Assembly (NCBI GenBank): GCA_047601185.1
Contig: JASGJS010000001.1
Span: 1-64,000 of the forward strand
Length of the DNA stretch: 64,000 nt
Reading direction: 5' to 3'
DNA from: JASGJS01 sp047601185
GTDB lineage: Bacteria; Pseudomonadota; Gammaproteobacteria; JAURND01
This document shows, piece after piece, positions 1 to 8,838 of this stretch (position 1 is the first letter of the stretch; each line of letters starts with the position of its first letter). Below the pieces are notes generated by a model, which did not search any database, had not been told where the DNA came from, and was given only the letters and a program-made list of their open reading frames with translations. A program made the position numbers and the translations under genes.

Positions 1-49
1 TTTTGGCGATATGTTCGGCGCGCAACACCAATTCCACCTTATCATTCAT
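1..49 (-). CDS. lolD: LolD lipoprotein-release ABC ATPase, N-terminal fragment cut by the window edge
   Basis: Only the first 16 codons are present, reading MNDKVELVLRAEHIAK. This is the usual opening of LolD, the ATPase that powers the LolCDE complex, which extracts lipoproteins from the inner membrane for transfer to LolA. The ATG at 49 overlaps the 3' end of the preceding lolC/E gene by 8 bases (ATGAATGA), so the two genes are almost certainly translationally coupled in one operon. The identification rests on the short N-terminus plus the lolC-lolD gene order. Confidence 0.75.
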   Translation of the reverse strand, partial: MNDKVELVLRAEHIAK

Positions 50-1292
50 AGCGTAAGGCCTCAGCAGGTTGCGTTCTGGAAGCTACCCAAGCAGGATAGA
101 GCGTGGCGAGTAAACTCAGGATTAATGCAATCCCACAAATTTGCCACACATCTGACCACTCCAACCGAGAGGGCAAGTAATTAATAAAATACACCGAAGA
201 GGAAATAAATTGGACGTGGAACAGCTCTTGAATAAAATTCACCACCCTTGAGACATTTAATGCCAGCAAAACCCCACCGATTAATCCCAGTAAAGTGCCT
301 ACCAATCCTAACACAAACCCTTGCACCACAAATGTACCCATAATCGTGCTAGGGGTGGCGCCAAATGTACGTAAAATAGCAATGTCTGCTTGCTTATCGT
401 TCACCGCCATCACCAAAGAAGACACCAGGTTAAATGCCGCGACTGTGATAATAAATAACAGCAACAGGAAGATCATGGTTTTTTCCATGCGCATGGCACG
501 AAAAAAGGTAGCGTTTTCACGGGTCCAATCACTGATCAGAAATTCGTTCGACAATACGCGTTGTAAGGATTTTGCGACCTCAGGGGCTGAATATAAATCA
601 CTGACTCTCAATCGTAAGCCGGTTACTCCATTCCCCATTTGATACAGAGTTTGGGCGTCTTGCAAATTCATAAAGGCTAGCCCGCCATCCATATTGGGAT
701 TTTCTTCAACATGATAAATGCCACTGACGGTAAATTGGCGTAACCGCGGATAAATGCCTAACGGAGACGTCGACAACTGTGGGGTAAATAACACCACTTT
801 ATCCCCCATATCTACGCCTAAACTGATGGCTAAAGCTTCTCCCAACACAATATTAAATTGATGGGGAACGAGACTGTCAAAACTGCCTGCTTCTAATCGA
901 GTGTGTAAGGTGGAAACGTGTTTTTCTTGATCAGGGGTAATTCCTAGCAGCATCACCGGGGCGTTACTGCCTGAATGCACCAGCATGCCTTGTACTGAGA
1001 TAAAAGGGGCCACTGCTTTGACTTTGGGTTGTTGTTTGACCTGTTGGGCCAATGCATTCCAATTTGCCAGCTGACCTTCTGTGCTGGTGACGGTCACTTG
1101 ATTGGCTAAATTAAATAAGTGGCTCTTAATCTCATAATCAAATCCATTCATGACGGATAAGACGGTGATGAGCACCGCGACGCCTAAGGCAATACCGAGC
1201 AAGGAAGCCAGTGAAATAAAAGAAATGAAGTGTTGCCGTCGTTTGGCACGGGTGTAACGTAAGCCGATATAGAGTGCGAGCGGTCTGAACAT
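42..1292 (-). CDS. lolC: Lipoprotein-releasing system permease, LolC/LolE family
   Basis: Inner-membrane permease of the LolCDE ABC transporter that releases outer-membrane lipoproteins. The protein is 416 aa, close to the usual 400-415. It shows the FtsX/MacB layout: an N-terminal membrane segment after FRPLALYIGLRYTR (about residues 20-45), a large periplasmic domain (about 45-260), then three membrane helices, with AILRTFGA (the coupling region before the last helices) and a C-terminus ending PAEALRYE. The frame stays open upstream through two tRNA genes, but the ATG at 1292 begins the family's conserved N-terminus, so the longer reading is wrong. lolD follows with an overlap. LolC and LolE cannot be told apart here; a fused-function LolF is also possible. 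Confidence 0.9.
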   Translation of the reverse strand: MFRPLALYIGLRYTRAKRRQHFISFISLASLLGIALGVAVLITVLSVMNGFDYEIKSHLFNLANQVTVTSTEGQLANWNALAQQVKQQPKVKAVAPFISVQGMLVHSGSNAPVMLLGITPDQEKHVSTLHTRLEAGSFDSLVPHQFNIVLGEALAISLGVDMGDKVVLFTPQLSTSPLGIYPRLRQFTVSGIYHVEENPNMDGGLAFMNLQDAQTLYQMGNGVTGLRLRVSDLYSAPEVAKSLQRVLSNEFLISDWTRENATFFRAMRMEKTMIFLLLLFIITVAAFNLVSSLVMAVNDKQADIAILRTFGATPSTIMGTFVVQGFVLGLVGTLLGLIGGVLLALNVSRVVNFIQELFHVQFISSSVYFINYLPSRLEWSDVWQICGIALILSLLATLYPAWVASRTQPAEALRYE

Positions 1293-1309
1293 GTTTTTTT
1301 TGAGTTGTG

Positions 1310-1396
1310 TGGTGCCCGGGGCCGGAGTCGAACCGGCACGGGATTGCTCCCGAGGGATTTTAAGTCCCTTGCGTCTACCTATTCCGCCACCCGGGC
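1310..1396 (-). tRNA. tRNA-Leu (anticodon UAA)
   Basis: On the minus strand the 87-nt gene begins GCCCGGGTGGCGGAA and ends CCCGGGCACCA, giving a seven-pair acceptor stem with CCA encoded. The anticodon loop reads CTTAAAAT (anticodon TAA), and there is a long variable arm, as expected for tRNA-Leu. The T-arm GGTTCGACTCC is intact. It lies four bases from tRNA-Cys and 17 bases upstream of lolC/E. Confidence 0.95.
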
Positions 1397-1400
1397 ATAC

Positions 1401-1474
1401 TGGAGGCTGGGGTCGGAATCGAACCGGCGTCCACGGCTTTGCAGGCCGCTGCATAACCACTCTGCCACCCAGCC
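1401..1474 (-). tRNA. tRNA-Cys (anticodon GCA)
   Basis: The minus-strand 74-nt gene runs from GGCTGGGTGGCAGAGTGG to CCCAGCCTCCA. The acceptor stem GGCTGGG/CCCAGCC pairs fully, the anticodon loop CTGCAAA gives GCA, and the T-arm GGTTCGATTCC and CCA end are present. It precedes tRNA-Leu in the same direction and is probably co-transcribed with it. Confidence 0.95.
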
Positions 1475-1536
1475 AAGGGATGGGAATCATCGCATATCTT
1501 TAGAACAGGGTAAAGAGAAAAGTGGTGAATTTTGAT

Positions 1537-1732
1537 TTTTTAGCGGGCAAGCTGCCCGCGCTCCCAAGCTCGAGCTTGTTCATCGTTTGAGGATGTACAA
1601 TCTTGGGGGGGGGCAGAAATGTCTCCTCTCAAAGCGTTTTGCTCAAAAATCTTCATCTCGACTTAGATTGGCAAGCGACATTCCACCATTATGGCTCGAG
1701 CCTGGGAGCGCGGGCTGCTAGCCCGCTAAAAA
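1537..1732. repeat. REPIN/MITE-like element with two inverted palindromic ends
   Basis: Two inverted copies of a sequence of about 39 bp (1537-1575 and 1694-1732) flank about 118 bp of unrelated DNA. Each end is itself a GC-rich hairpin: GCGGGC-aagct-GCCCGC on the left and GCGGGCT-gct-AGCCCGC on the right, followed by GCGCTCCCA and CTCGAGC. Paired inverted REP hairpins are the hallmark of REPIN/BIME elements; a small non-autonomous transposon is the alternative. The spacer has a run of eight or more G. No RAYT transposase was seen in the window. The element ends six bases from the stop of the neighbouring broken gene. Confidence 0.75.
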
Positions 1733-1737
1733 TTCTT

Positions 1738-2187
1738 TTATTCCTGTGGCTGGTAGAAACTTTTTTCAACTTTTGAGGCTTCCAGTTCTGCTTCATGAGT
1801 TTCTCGCGAAATAACATCTACTGGAGGGAATAAAACTGTTTGCATGGATCCGGAAATCAAATGCTTATGATCAGACAAATACTGACACAATGCACCAGGA
1901 ATTAAATTTTTATCCGAAAGCTGTGTTAAAAATTCTTTAGCGATATTTTGGATATTACGATCTTTACTCGTGATTTTTTGTCTTTGCAATGCTTGAACGA
2001 GATTAGCCAGCGCTTCAGCATATTTTTCTTGAAAATTATCTGATCAGACATCGCTTGGAATCTTGTCAATTAACCCTTTGATCTGTGCTATTTCATCCTT
2101 GTCTTGTAAAAGATTTTTCTTAGTCACTTTATCTTTTGTTACATCAGAAAAAATGCGCTTAGCTTCATTTCGATCTTAAAAACTCAT
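1738..2187 (-). pseudogene. Unknown gene broken by two in-frame stop codons
   Basis: From ATG at 2187 one frame reads 150 codons to 1738, interrupted by TAA at codon 4 and TGA about codon 47. There is no frame change: MSF*DRNEAKRIF, then IPSDV*SDNFQEKYAEAL, then the 83 residues after a TTG at 1989. The product is charged and helical with no recognised domain. Two nonsense changes in one otherwise clean frame suggest a recently inactivated gene. Internal initiation producing only the C-terminal part cannot be excluded. Confidence 0.6.
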
Positions 2188-2263
2188 ACCCTACCTCTGC
2201 CTCAATACATGATTTAAGCAGGTATTATAGGGGCTAATTATTAACAGGGTATTAAGTATGAAT

Positions 2264-2749
2264 TTATTTTGATTTTGGGGGTGAGGCGGAAGCTGCTGTA
2301 GCATTTCCAGGTGATGAAGGCTGAGGTTCAGCTGGTGCCACTGAAAAAAACCCAGCAGCATTCTCTTTAGCAAGGTTCTTGGGTTTAGCCACAACAACAA
2401 TAGGTGCTTCGGCTGGCGTCGGCTTAGCGGGGGTGATTTTTAAAGGCATGACAGGCAACATGGCATTTATCATATTGGCGATTTGACCTCGGTAAGCATG
2501 CAATAAACCCAATAATTCATCTGACTTTTTGGGGTCTGCATCCAATTTTTGGATCAAGCTACGAAAAGCCTGCAAAGACTGATCGAGGGTATCCGCATCT
2601 GTTAATCCTGAAAAAGACTCAATTTGAGACTTAATTTTGCCAAATAACGCAATAGCTTGTTTAGCCGTATCCTGGCCATTTTCAGGTAAATTTCCGACAT
2701 CTTCTGCCAATTGCACACGTTTCACAGCTGTTTTAGGGGTTTTAGCCAC
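2264..2749 (-). CDS. Hypothetical 161-aa protein with Ala/Pro-rich tail
   Basis: Not recognised. Residues 1-105 look helical (heptad-like stretches around TAKQAIALFGKIKSQI and LLGLLHAYRGQIANMI). Residues 106-161 are low complexity, rich in Ala, Pro, Ser and Lys, and include PAKPTPAEAP and PSSPGNATAASASPPKSK. There is no signal peptide or membrane segment. The ATG is preceded by GGAGC at a suitable distance (AATGGAGCAAAGACGTGG region). It sits between a pseudogene and the ankyrin gene on the same strand. A cytosolic structural or secreted-effector-like role is only a guess. Confidence 0.6.
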   Translation of the reverse strand: MAKTPKTAVKRVQLAEDVGNLPENGQDTAKQAIALFGKIKSQIESFSGLTDADTLDQSLQAFRSLIQKLDADPKKSDELLGLLHAYRGQIANMINAMLPVMPLKITPAKPTPAEAPIVVVAKPKNLAKENAAGFFSVAPAEPQPSSPGNATAASASPPKSK

Positions 2750-2861
2750 GTCTTTGCTCCATTGATACCTATTTAGATTATAGTATATAGCATACTCTCT
2801 TATTCTTAAGCGAGTATTAGTGCTCTTTTTGCCAAACCTTTAGCCGCTATACTCGCTCCAA

Positions 2862-3749
2862 TCACCCCTTAGTTGAGCTCTTAACAGACGACAAACTCTG
2901 GCTATCTCCTGTTGTTGGAGAAGGTTCAGGTGACGAGCCAAATAAGTCTTCTGGATCTATCATTTTCCCCAGACTCCAATCCTGATCTGACTTATCTAAC
3001 TGCTGAGGTGTTAGATTAAAAAAGGTTGCAGCGCTACCGTGTGTCGATTGAAGAGGAGATTTTTCCGAGGTTGCCAATTTATTATCTTTTAAAGCAGAGT
3101 CTGGCGAAGCTTCACTCGCAAGCTTGTTATCGATATTCTTACGGATCTCAGCGATCTCCTCTGAACCAACAAGCTGATCTAATCCTATTGCGCCCGTGGG
3201 TTTTGTTTCTGTAAAATTAAATTCCAACTCTTTTTTTAACCGAGTTTCAAATGTAGGGTTAGCGCCTTGTTCCAACAGATAAGCGATAATATCAAATTTA
3301 TTTAAATGGCTGCACATGCCCGCCGCCAACACAGGTGTAATTTCACAAAATCCTCGATAATTTTTTTTCTGATAATTCACCAACTCTTTATTTCGATTGA
3401 CCAATCTTTTAACCCATTCCATATTTCCTGATACACACGCTTGAATTAAGTGTTCTCCGGGAGATGTTGATTTATATTCATGTTCTTGTTTTAACAAAAA
3501 TCCTCTTATTTTATTTTGATCTGGATGCTTGCTAAGATTTACAGCTTGTAAAGGCTTATATTGATGAAATTTGCCATAATCTGCTGGCTGATAGTCTAAC
3601 AACCATTTGTTTTTTTCAACTAAGTTTATCACTTTTTCGAATTCTCCATGAAGACATGCCAGAATTAACTGTTCTCCTGGCTGTTCAACACTTACTGCTT
3701 TACTGTCTCGTACCTGTGACTTTTCTCGTACCTGCTCTGGCGCTTGCAT
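2862..3749 (-). CDS. Ankyrin-repeat protein, possible host-interaction effector
   Basis: The 295-aa protein has at least three degenerate ankyrin units in its first half: EQLILACLHGEFEKVINLVE (about residues 26-45), GEHLIQACVSGNMEWVKRLV (about 98-117) and a unit with CSHLNKFDIIAYLLEQGANP (about 150-170). The second half is polar and Ser/Pro-rich, ending SPTTGDSQSLSSVKSSTKG, without a known fold. Ankyrin proteins of Legionella and Coxiella are often Dot/Icm-secreted effectors. The polar, probably disordered C-terminus fits a secretion signal, but this is inference. It is divergently transcribed from fumC with about 50 bp between starts. Confidence 0.75.
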   Translation of the reverse strand: MQAPEQVREKSQVRDSKAVSVEQPGEQLILACLHGEFEKVINLVEKNKWLLDYQPADYGKFHQYKPLQAVNLSKHPDQNKIRGFLLKQEHEYKSTSPGEHLIQACVSGNMEWVKRLVNRNKELVNYQKKNYRGFCEITPVLAAGMCSHLNKFDIIAYLLEQGANPTFETRLKKELEFNFTETKPTGAIGLDQLVGSEEIAEIRKNIDNKLASEASPDSALKDNKLATSEKSPLQSTHGSAATFFNLTPQQLDKSDQDWSLGKMIDPEDLFGSSPEPSPTTGDSQSLSSVKSSTKG

Positions 3750-3800
3750 AAAATACCCTCTTTGCTGAATAATGACCCAAACTAAAATTTGGAGAATCGA

Positions 3801-5201
3801 ATGTTAAATTCAGAACAACCTATAGAAACGCGTGTAGAAACTGACAGCATGGGCAAAATATCCGTGCCTGCTCATTGTTATTGGGGTGCACAAACGCAAC
3901 GCTCCTTGCATCACTTCAACATTGGCACCGAACTCATGCCACGTGAATTGATTCGCGCTTTTGGTATTCTTAAAAAAGCCGCCGCGATTGCCAATGCAAG
4001 TTTAGGAAAGCTCAGCGCCGAGCAAGCCAAACTCATCGTTCAGGCGGCTGATGAGGTCATTAGCGGTGCATTGGATGCCCATTTCCCCTTGCACATTTGG
4101 CAAACCGGCAGTGGTACCCAAACCAATATGAACGCTAATGAAGTGATCGCCAATCGCGCCATTGAACTCGCCGGCGGTGAATTAGGCAGTAAAAAACCCA
4201 TTCATCCCAACGACCAAGTCAATCAATCACAATCTTCCAACGACACTTTCCCAACTGCTATGCACATTGCAGCGGTTGAGGTGATCCATGCCAATTTATT
4301 ACCTGCTTTAACGCAATTAAGGGACGCCCTTGCTGAGAAAGCGCAACAATTTTCTCATCTCATTAAAATTGGTCGAACCCACTTACAGGACGCCGTCCCC
4401 ATCACGCTGGGGCAAGAATTTTCAGGATATGTATCACAACTCACTACAAATATTACACGGATTCATGAGATTTTACCAGATTTATATGAGTTGGCTTTAG
4501 GAGGGACAGCCGTGGGCACTGGATTAAATGCCCCAGCTGGCTTTGCAGAAAAGGCCGCGGAAGAGATTGCCAGCATCACCAAGCTACCCTTTGTCAGTGC
4601 CCATAATAAATTTGCCGCATTAGCCGCCCATGATGCTCTAGTGATGGCCAGCGGCGCCCTAAAGACACTTGCTGGGTCTTTGATGAAAATTAGTAACGAT
4701 ATCCGTTGGTTAGCTTCCGGCCCCCGCGCAGGGATTGGTGAGCTAATCCTCCCTGAAAATGAACCTGGCTCTTCGATCATGCCTGGCAAAGTAAATCCTA
4801 CTCAGTGTGAAGCCATGACGATGGTCTGCACCCAAGTATTCGGCAATGATGTCACTATCACGTTAGCCGGCTCGCAAGGAAATTTTGAACTAAATGTGTT
4901 TAAACCAGTGATCATCTATAATTTCTTGCAGTCGGTCCGGTTATTATCTGACGCTTGCCGGTCTTTCACAGCATTCTGTGTAGAAGGGATGAAAGCCGAT
5001 GAGCAAAAAATTCAGCACAATTTAGAACAATCGTTAATGCTGGTAACCGCTTTGAGTCCTGTGATAGGATATGATAAGGCTGCTGCCATTGCGCATAAAG
5101 CACACCACGAAGGGACCTCTTTAAAAGAAGCTTGTTTGGCGTTAGCCTATTTAACAGCTGAAGCATTTGATCAAGCTGTCGATCCCAAAAAGATGATTTA
5201 A
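3801..5201 (+). CDS. fumC: Fumarate hydratase class II
   Basis: Iron-independent fumarase, converting fumarate to L-malate in the TCA cycle. The 466-aa length matches FumC (467 in E. coli). Family marks seen: GKISVPAHCYWGAQTQRS near residue 20, SGTQTNMNANEVIANRA near 100, the TH of GRTHLQDAVP near 190, and the signature GSSIMPGKVNP near 320. A TTG lies in frame 12 bases upstream, but the ATG at 3801 has GGAGA five bases before it and is the better start. pstS begins only 23 bases after the stop, so read-through into the phosphate transporter genes is likely. Confidence 0.95.
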   Translation: MLNSEQPIETRVETDSMGKISVPAHCYWGAQTQRSLHHFNIGTELMPRELIRAFGILKKAAAIANASLGKLSAEQAKLIVQAADEVISGALDAHFPLHIWQTGSGTQTNMNANEVIANRAIELAGGELGSKKPIHPNDQVNQSQSSNDTFPTAMHIAAVEVIHANLLPALTQLRDALAEKAQQFSHLIKIGRTHLQDAVPITLGQEFSGYVSQLTTNITRIHEILPDLYELALGGTAVGTGLNAPAGFAEKAAEEIASITKLPFVSAHNKFAALAAHDALVMASGALKTLAGSLMKISNDIRWLASGPRAGIGELILPENEPGSSIMPGKVNPTQCEAMTMVCTQVFGNDVTITLAGSQGNFELNVFKPVIIYNFLQSVRLLSDACRSFTAFCVEGMKADEQKIQHNLEQSLMLVTALSPVIGYDKAAAIAHKAHHEGTSLKEACLALAYLTAEAFDQAVDPKKMI

Positions 5202-5224
5202 CCTAAGATTTAAGGAGATAGGTG

Positions 5225-6253
5225 ATGCGCAAGCGCTTTGGCATAGTGTTGATTGCATTGGGGCTCTTTCTCCCCTCAGCTTTGGCTGAAATGATCACCG
5301 GTGCTGGCGCCACCTTCCCTTATCCCTTGTATGTCAAATGGGCTCAGGTCTATCAACAACAAAGTCAAACCGCGTTAAATTACCAACCAATGGGTTCGGG
5401 CGGAGGCATTAAACAAATTCAAGCCAAAACCGTCGATTTTGGGGCTTCGGATAAACCTTTAACCGCTGATCTATTGAAACAATTCCAATTGATCCAATTC
5501 CCTACCGTCGTGGGCGGTGTCGTGCCTGTCATTAATTTAGCGAGTATCGACTATGCCCAATTGATTTTATCGGGGAATGTACTGGCCAATATTTATTTAG
5601 GGAAAGTGAAGCAATGGAATGATCCCAGCATTCAAGTGTTAAATCCCGGGGTCGCTTTACCCAATCAAAGCATCACCGTGGTGCATCGCTCTGATGGCTC
5701 TGGCACGACTTTCTTATTTGCCGATTATTTAGCCAAAGTCAGTCCATCCTGGGCTCAACAAGTCGGCGCTGATACCGCCGTGGCCTGGCCCGTGGGGATT
5801 GGTGGCAAAGGTAGTGAAGGGGTGGCTTCCTATGTTCAGCGCATTAAGGGCAGCATCGGTTATGTCGAATATGCCTACGCACAACAAAATAAACTTGCAG
5901 TTGTTAAACTCCTCAATCCCGCAGGACAAGCCGTAGTCCCGAATAGCCAAAGCTTCGCCGCAGCGCTGGAGGCCTCCTGGAATAACCAAAATTTTGCCGC
6001 AAGTCTCAACAATGCCCCCGGCCCCAACAGTTGGCCCATTATTGGTGCGACTTTTATTTTATTGAATGCACCCACGGCTAACCCGGCAAAATCTAAAGCC
6101 GTACTCAATTTTTTTGCCTGGGCTTATGCCAACGGCAAAGACATCGCCAAACAAATGGACTATGTGCCACTACCCGACAATGTGGTAAACAGCATTAAGC
6201 TCAATTGGCAAACCACTTTGAAAGATCCGCACAATAACCCCGTCTGGCCCTAG
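5225..6253 (+). CDS. pstS: Phosphate ABC transporter substrate-binding protein
   Basis: Periplasmic phosphate receptor of the high-affinity PstSCAB importer. A signal peptide is visible (MRKRFGIVLIALGLFLPSALA), followed by the family opening ITGAGATFPYPLYVKW and phosphate-contact motifs GSGGGIKQI, DFGASDKPL and HRSDGSGTTF. Mature length about 320 aa is normal. The ATG at 5225 has AAGGAG (5212-5217) seven bases upstream. The gene heads a clean pstSCAB order. No Pho box was recognised in the short gap after fumC. Confidence 0.95.
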   Translation: MRKRFGIVLIALGLFLPSALAEMITGAGATFPYPLYVKWAQVYQQQSQTALNYQPMGSGGGIKQIQAKTVDFGASDKPLTADLLKQFQLIQFPTVVGGVVPVINLASIDYAQLILSGNVLANIYLGKVKQWNDPSIQVLNPGVALPNQSITVVHRSDGSGTTFLFADYLAKVSPSWAQQVGADTAVAWPVGIGGKGSEGVASYVQRIKGSIGYVEYAYAQQNKLAVVKLLNPAGQAVVPNSQSFAAALEASWNNQNFAASLNNAPGPNSWPIIGATFILLNAPTANPAKSKAVLNFFAWAYANGKDIAKQMDYVPLPDNVVNSIKLNWQTTLKDPHNNPVWP

Positions 6254-6256
6254 CAC

Positions 6257-7204
6257 ATGGCAAATCTTCTGGATAGCCAATTTAAATGGCAACGCAATGT
6301 TGATAAATGCGTACACGCCATTGCACTGGTGTTTGCAGCCTGTTTATTAGTATTAGCCGTAGCAATCGCTATTAAATTGTATCAAGCCAGCTACCCTACT
6401 TTAAAAACTTTTCGCTTCTCCTTTATTTTTAGCTCAGCGTGGAACCCTGTCACTGCACAATTTGGCGCGCTGGTGCCGATTTTTGGGACTTTAATCACCT
6501 CCTTAATTGCATTGTTGATTGGGATCCCCATCAGTTTTGGCATTGCGTTATTTTTGACTGAGCTTTCTCCGCAAATATTACGCAATCCTTTAAGAATTTT
6601 AATTGAATTGTTAGCGGGTATTCCCAGCATTATTTATGGGATGTGGGGATTATTTGTGTTCGCACCCTTTTTTGCCGATCACGTTCAGCCTTGGATTATC
6701 GAGCATCTTGGCAACCGCTTGATTCTAGGACCGCTATTTACCCCAGCAGAGCCATTGGGGATTGGGCTTCTCACCACCGGCATTGTTTTAAGCATCATGG
6801 TGATTCCGTTTATCGCGTCCATCATGCGTGATGTGTTCGAAATTGTGCCAGACATGCTGAAAGAGTCAGCCTATGCCTTGGGCGCAACCAAATGGGAAGT
6901 CACCTGGAATATTGTGTTACCTTATTCGAAAGCAGGTGTGATGGGTGCGATTATTTTGGGATTGGGACGCGCCTTAGGCGAAACCATGGCGGTGGCATTC
7001 GTGATCGGTAACTCGCATCAAATGCCCTCCTCTTTATTAATGCCTGGCACAAGCATTACTGCCACTTTGGCCAATGAATTCACCGAAGCCACTGGCACCC
7101 TGTATAATTCAGCACTGAGCGAATTGGGGCTGATTTTATTTGGTATTACCTTAATTGTTTTTATTGCCGCCAAACTGTTAATGAATAAGTTGAAACGATC
7201 ATGA
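6257..7204 (+). CDS. pstC: Phosphate ABC transporter permease PstC
   Basis: Inner-membrane permease pairing with PstA to form the phosphate channel. The protein is 315 aa with six predicted helices. The EAA-type loop contacting the ATPase is visible as KESAYALGATKWEVTWNIVL, and the family motif LLAGIPSIIYGMWGLF lies near residue 117. It begins three bases after the pstS stop and its last four bases (ATGA) overlap the pstA start, showing translational coupling. Confidence 0.95.
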   Translation: MANLLDSQFKWQRNVDKCVHAIALVFAACLLVLAVAIAIKLYQASYPTLKTFRFSFIFSSAWNPVTAQFGALVPIFGTLITSLIALLIGIPISFGIALFLTELSPQILRNPLRILIELLAGIPSIIYGMWGLFVFAPFFADHVQPWIIEHLGNRLILGPLFTPAEPLGIGLLTTGIVLSIMVIPFIASIMRDVFEIVPDMLKESAYALGATKWEVTWNIVLPYSKAGVMGAIILGLGRALGETMAVAFVIGNSHQMPSSLLMPGTSITATLANEFTEATGTLYNSALSELGLILFGITLIVFIAAKLLMNKLKRS

Positions 7205-8052
7205 TTTCATTATTGTATTTAAAACGTCGTTGCATTAATGTGGTCAATTTAAGTTTGGCTACATTAGCAATGGTGATCGGTTTGGCATGGCTGGGCTGGA
7301 TTTTATATGGGTTATTAGCCAATGGCCTGCCAGGATTGTCTTGGCATGTATTTACCCAAATGACGCAGCCGCCGGGCAGCCCTGCAGGTGGCTTACTCAA
7401 TGCTATTGTTGGAAGCTTATTGATCGTTAGTTGCGCTATCTTAACGGGAGCCCCTATCGGCATTTTAATTGGCACTTACTTATCTGAATTTGGCAAAGAC
7501 AATAAACTGGCGAATGCAGTGAGATTCATCAACGATATTTTACTCAGCGCGCCTTCCATTTTATTGGGCTTATTTATTTATCAAATTTATGTGGTGCCCG
7601 CTCAGCATTTTTCTGGCTGGGCGGGGTCTTTTGCTTTGGCGTTATTGGTGATCCCCATTGTCGTGCGGATTACTGAAGATATGTTTGTGTTGGTGCCCAA
7701 CACATTGCGCGAAGCGGCCTTTGCGTTAGGTGCACCCAGATGGAAAGTCATCAGCGCAGTGATTTTACGCGTTTCTCGCACGGGGGTATTGACCGGCGTT
7801 TTATTAGCCTTAGCGCGCATTAGTGGCGAAACTGCACCCTTACTCTTTACCGCATTAAACAATCAGTTTTGGTCTTTAAATATGAATGGCCCCATGGCTA
7901 ATTTGCCAACCGTCATTTTCCAGTATGCCATGAGTCCTTATGAAGATTGGCATCAATTGGCATGGACTGGCGCGTTGTTCATTACCCTATGTATTTTAGG
8001 CTTGAATGTCATTATCCGTGTGGTTTTTAAACAGAAACCTCCTATTACTTAA
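7201..8052 (+). CDS. pstA: Phosphate ABC transporter permease PstA
   Basis: Second permease of the PstSCAB importer, 283 aa with about six membrane helices. Typical segments are LSAPSILLGLFIYQIYV and the EAA loop REAAFALGAPRWKVISAVIL. The start ATG overlaps the pstC stop by four bases. pstB follows after 12 bases. Confidence 0.95.
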   Translation: MISLLYLKRRCINVVNLSLATLAMVIGLAWLGWILYGLLANGLPGLSWHVFTQMTQPPGSPAGGLLNAIVGSLLIVSCAILTGAPIGILIGTYLSEFGKDNKLANAVRFINDILLSAPSILLGLFIYQIYVVPAQHFSGWAGSFALALLVIPIVVRITEDMFVLVPNTLREAAFALGAPRWKVISAVILRVSRTGVLTGVLLALARISGETAPLLFTALNNQFWSLNMNGPMANLPTVIFQYAMSPYEDWHQLAWTGALFITLCILGLNVIIRVVFKQKPPIT

Positions 8053-8064
8053 AGGCTTAAATTT

Positions 8065-8820
8065 ATGATGGCTAAATTGCGAACGAGAGACCTGCATTTT
8101 TACTACAATAAATTTCATGCATTAAAAGGCATTAATATAGAAATTCTGAAAAATACCGTTACAGCCATTATAGGACCCTCCGGCTGTGGTAAATCTACCC
8201 TACTGCGAACTTTTAACCGCATGTATGAGCTCTATAACGATCAATATGCCTTAGGCGAGATTTTTTTAGACCGCACCAATATTTTAAATTCCCGCCAGGA
8301 TTTAAATAAATTGCGCAGTAAAATCGGAATGGTGTTTCAAAAACCCACGCCTTTTCCGATGTCTATCTTTGACAACGTCGCTTTCGGGGTGAAATTGTAT
8401 GAAAATTTGCATCGCGATGAACTGGCAGCGCGGGTCGAATGGGCGTTACGCAAAGCGGCTTTATGGCGAGAAGTGAAGGATATTTTAAAGCGCAGCGGCT
8501 TAAGTTTATCGGGAGGACAACAACAGCGTTTGTCGATTGCACGCGCTATCGCGGTGAGACCAGATGTCATCTTATTAGACGAACCCACGTCAGCCCTAGA
8601 TCCCATCTCAACAGGCTATATTGAAGAACTGATTCGTGAACTGAAGCGCGATTACACCATTTGTATCGTTACTCACAATATGCATCAAGCCAAACGCATG
8701 TCAGACTATACGGCGTATATGTATCTTGGCAAATTAATCGAGTACAATACCACTGAGATTATTTTTGAACACCCCGCTGAGCAAGCGACTTTGGATTTTG
8801 TCAGTGGGAGAGTGGGTTAG
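8065..8820 (+). CDS. pstB: Phosphate ABC transporter ATPase PstB
   Basis: ATPase of the phosphate importer, 251 aa. Walker A GPSGCGKST (residues 37-45), PstB-type Q-loop region GMVFQKPTPFPMSIFDNVAF, signature LSGGQQQR, Walker B VILLDEPTSALDP and switch THNM are all present, so it should be catalytically competent. A second ATG three bases downstream is an equally possible start. Normally phoU follows pstB. Here cydA comes next after 18 bases and no phoU is seen in the window. Confidence 0.95.
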   Translation: MMAKLRTRDLHFYYNKFHALKGINIEILKNTVTAIIGPSGCGKSTLLRTFNRMYELYNDQYALGEIFLDRTNILNSRQDLNKLRSKIGMVFQKPTPFPMSIFDNVAFGVKLYENLHRDELAARVEWALRKAALWREVKDILKRSGLSLSGGQQQRLSIARAIAVRPDVILLDEPTSALDPISTGYIEELIRELKRDYTICIVTHNMHQAKRMSDYTAYMYLGKLIEYNTTEIIFEHPAEQATLDFVSGRVG

Positions 8821-8838
8821 TTCTGTGGAGATTTTTAA

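Noticed and set aside
42..1490. A 482-residue reading frame for lolC/E reaching to 1490
   Set aside because: Its first 66 codons run through two well-formed tRNA genes; the family N-terminus begins at the ATG at 1292.
4463..4789. Antisense frame inside fumC
   Set aside because: Shadow of a strongly conserved gene; no ribosome site or family resemblance.
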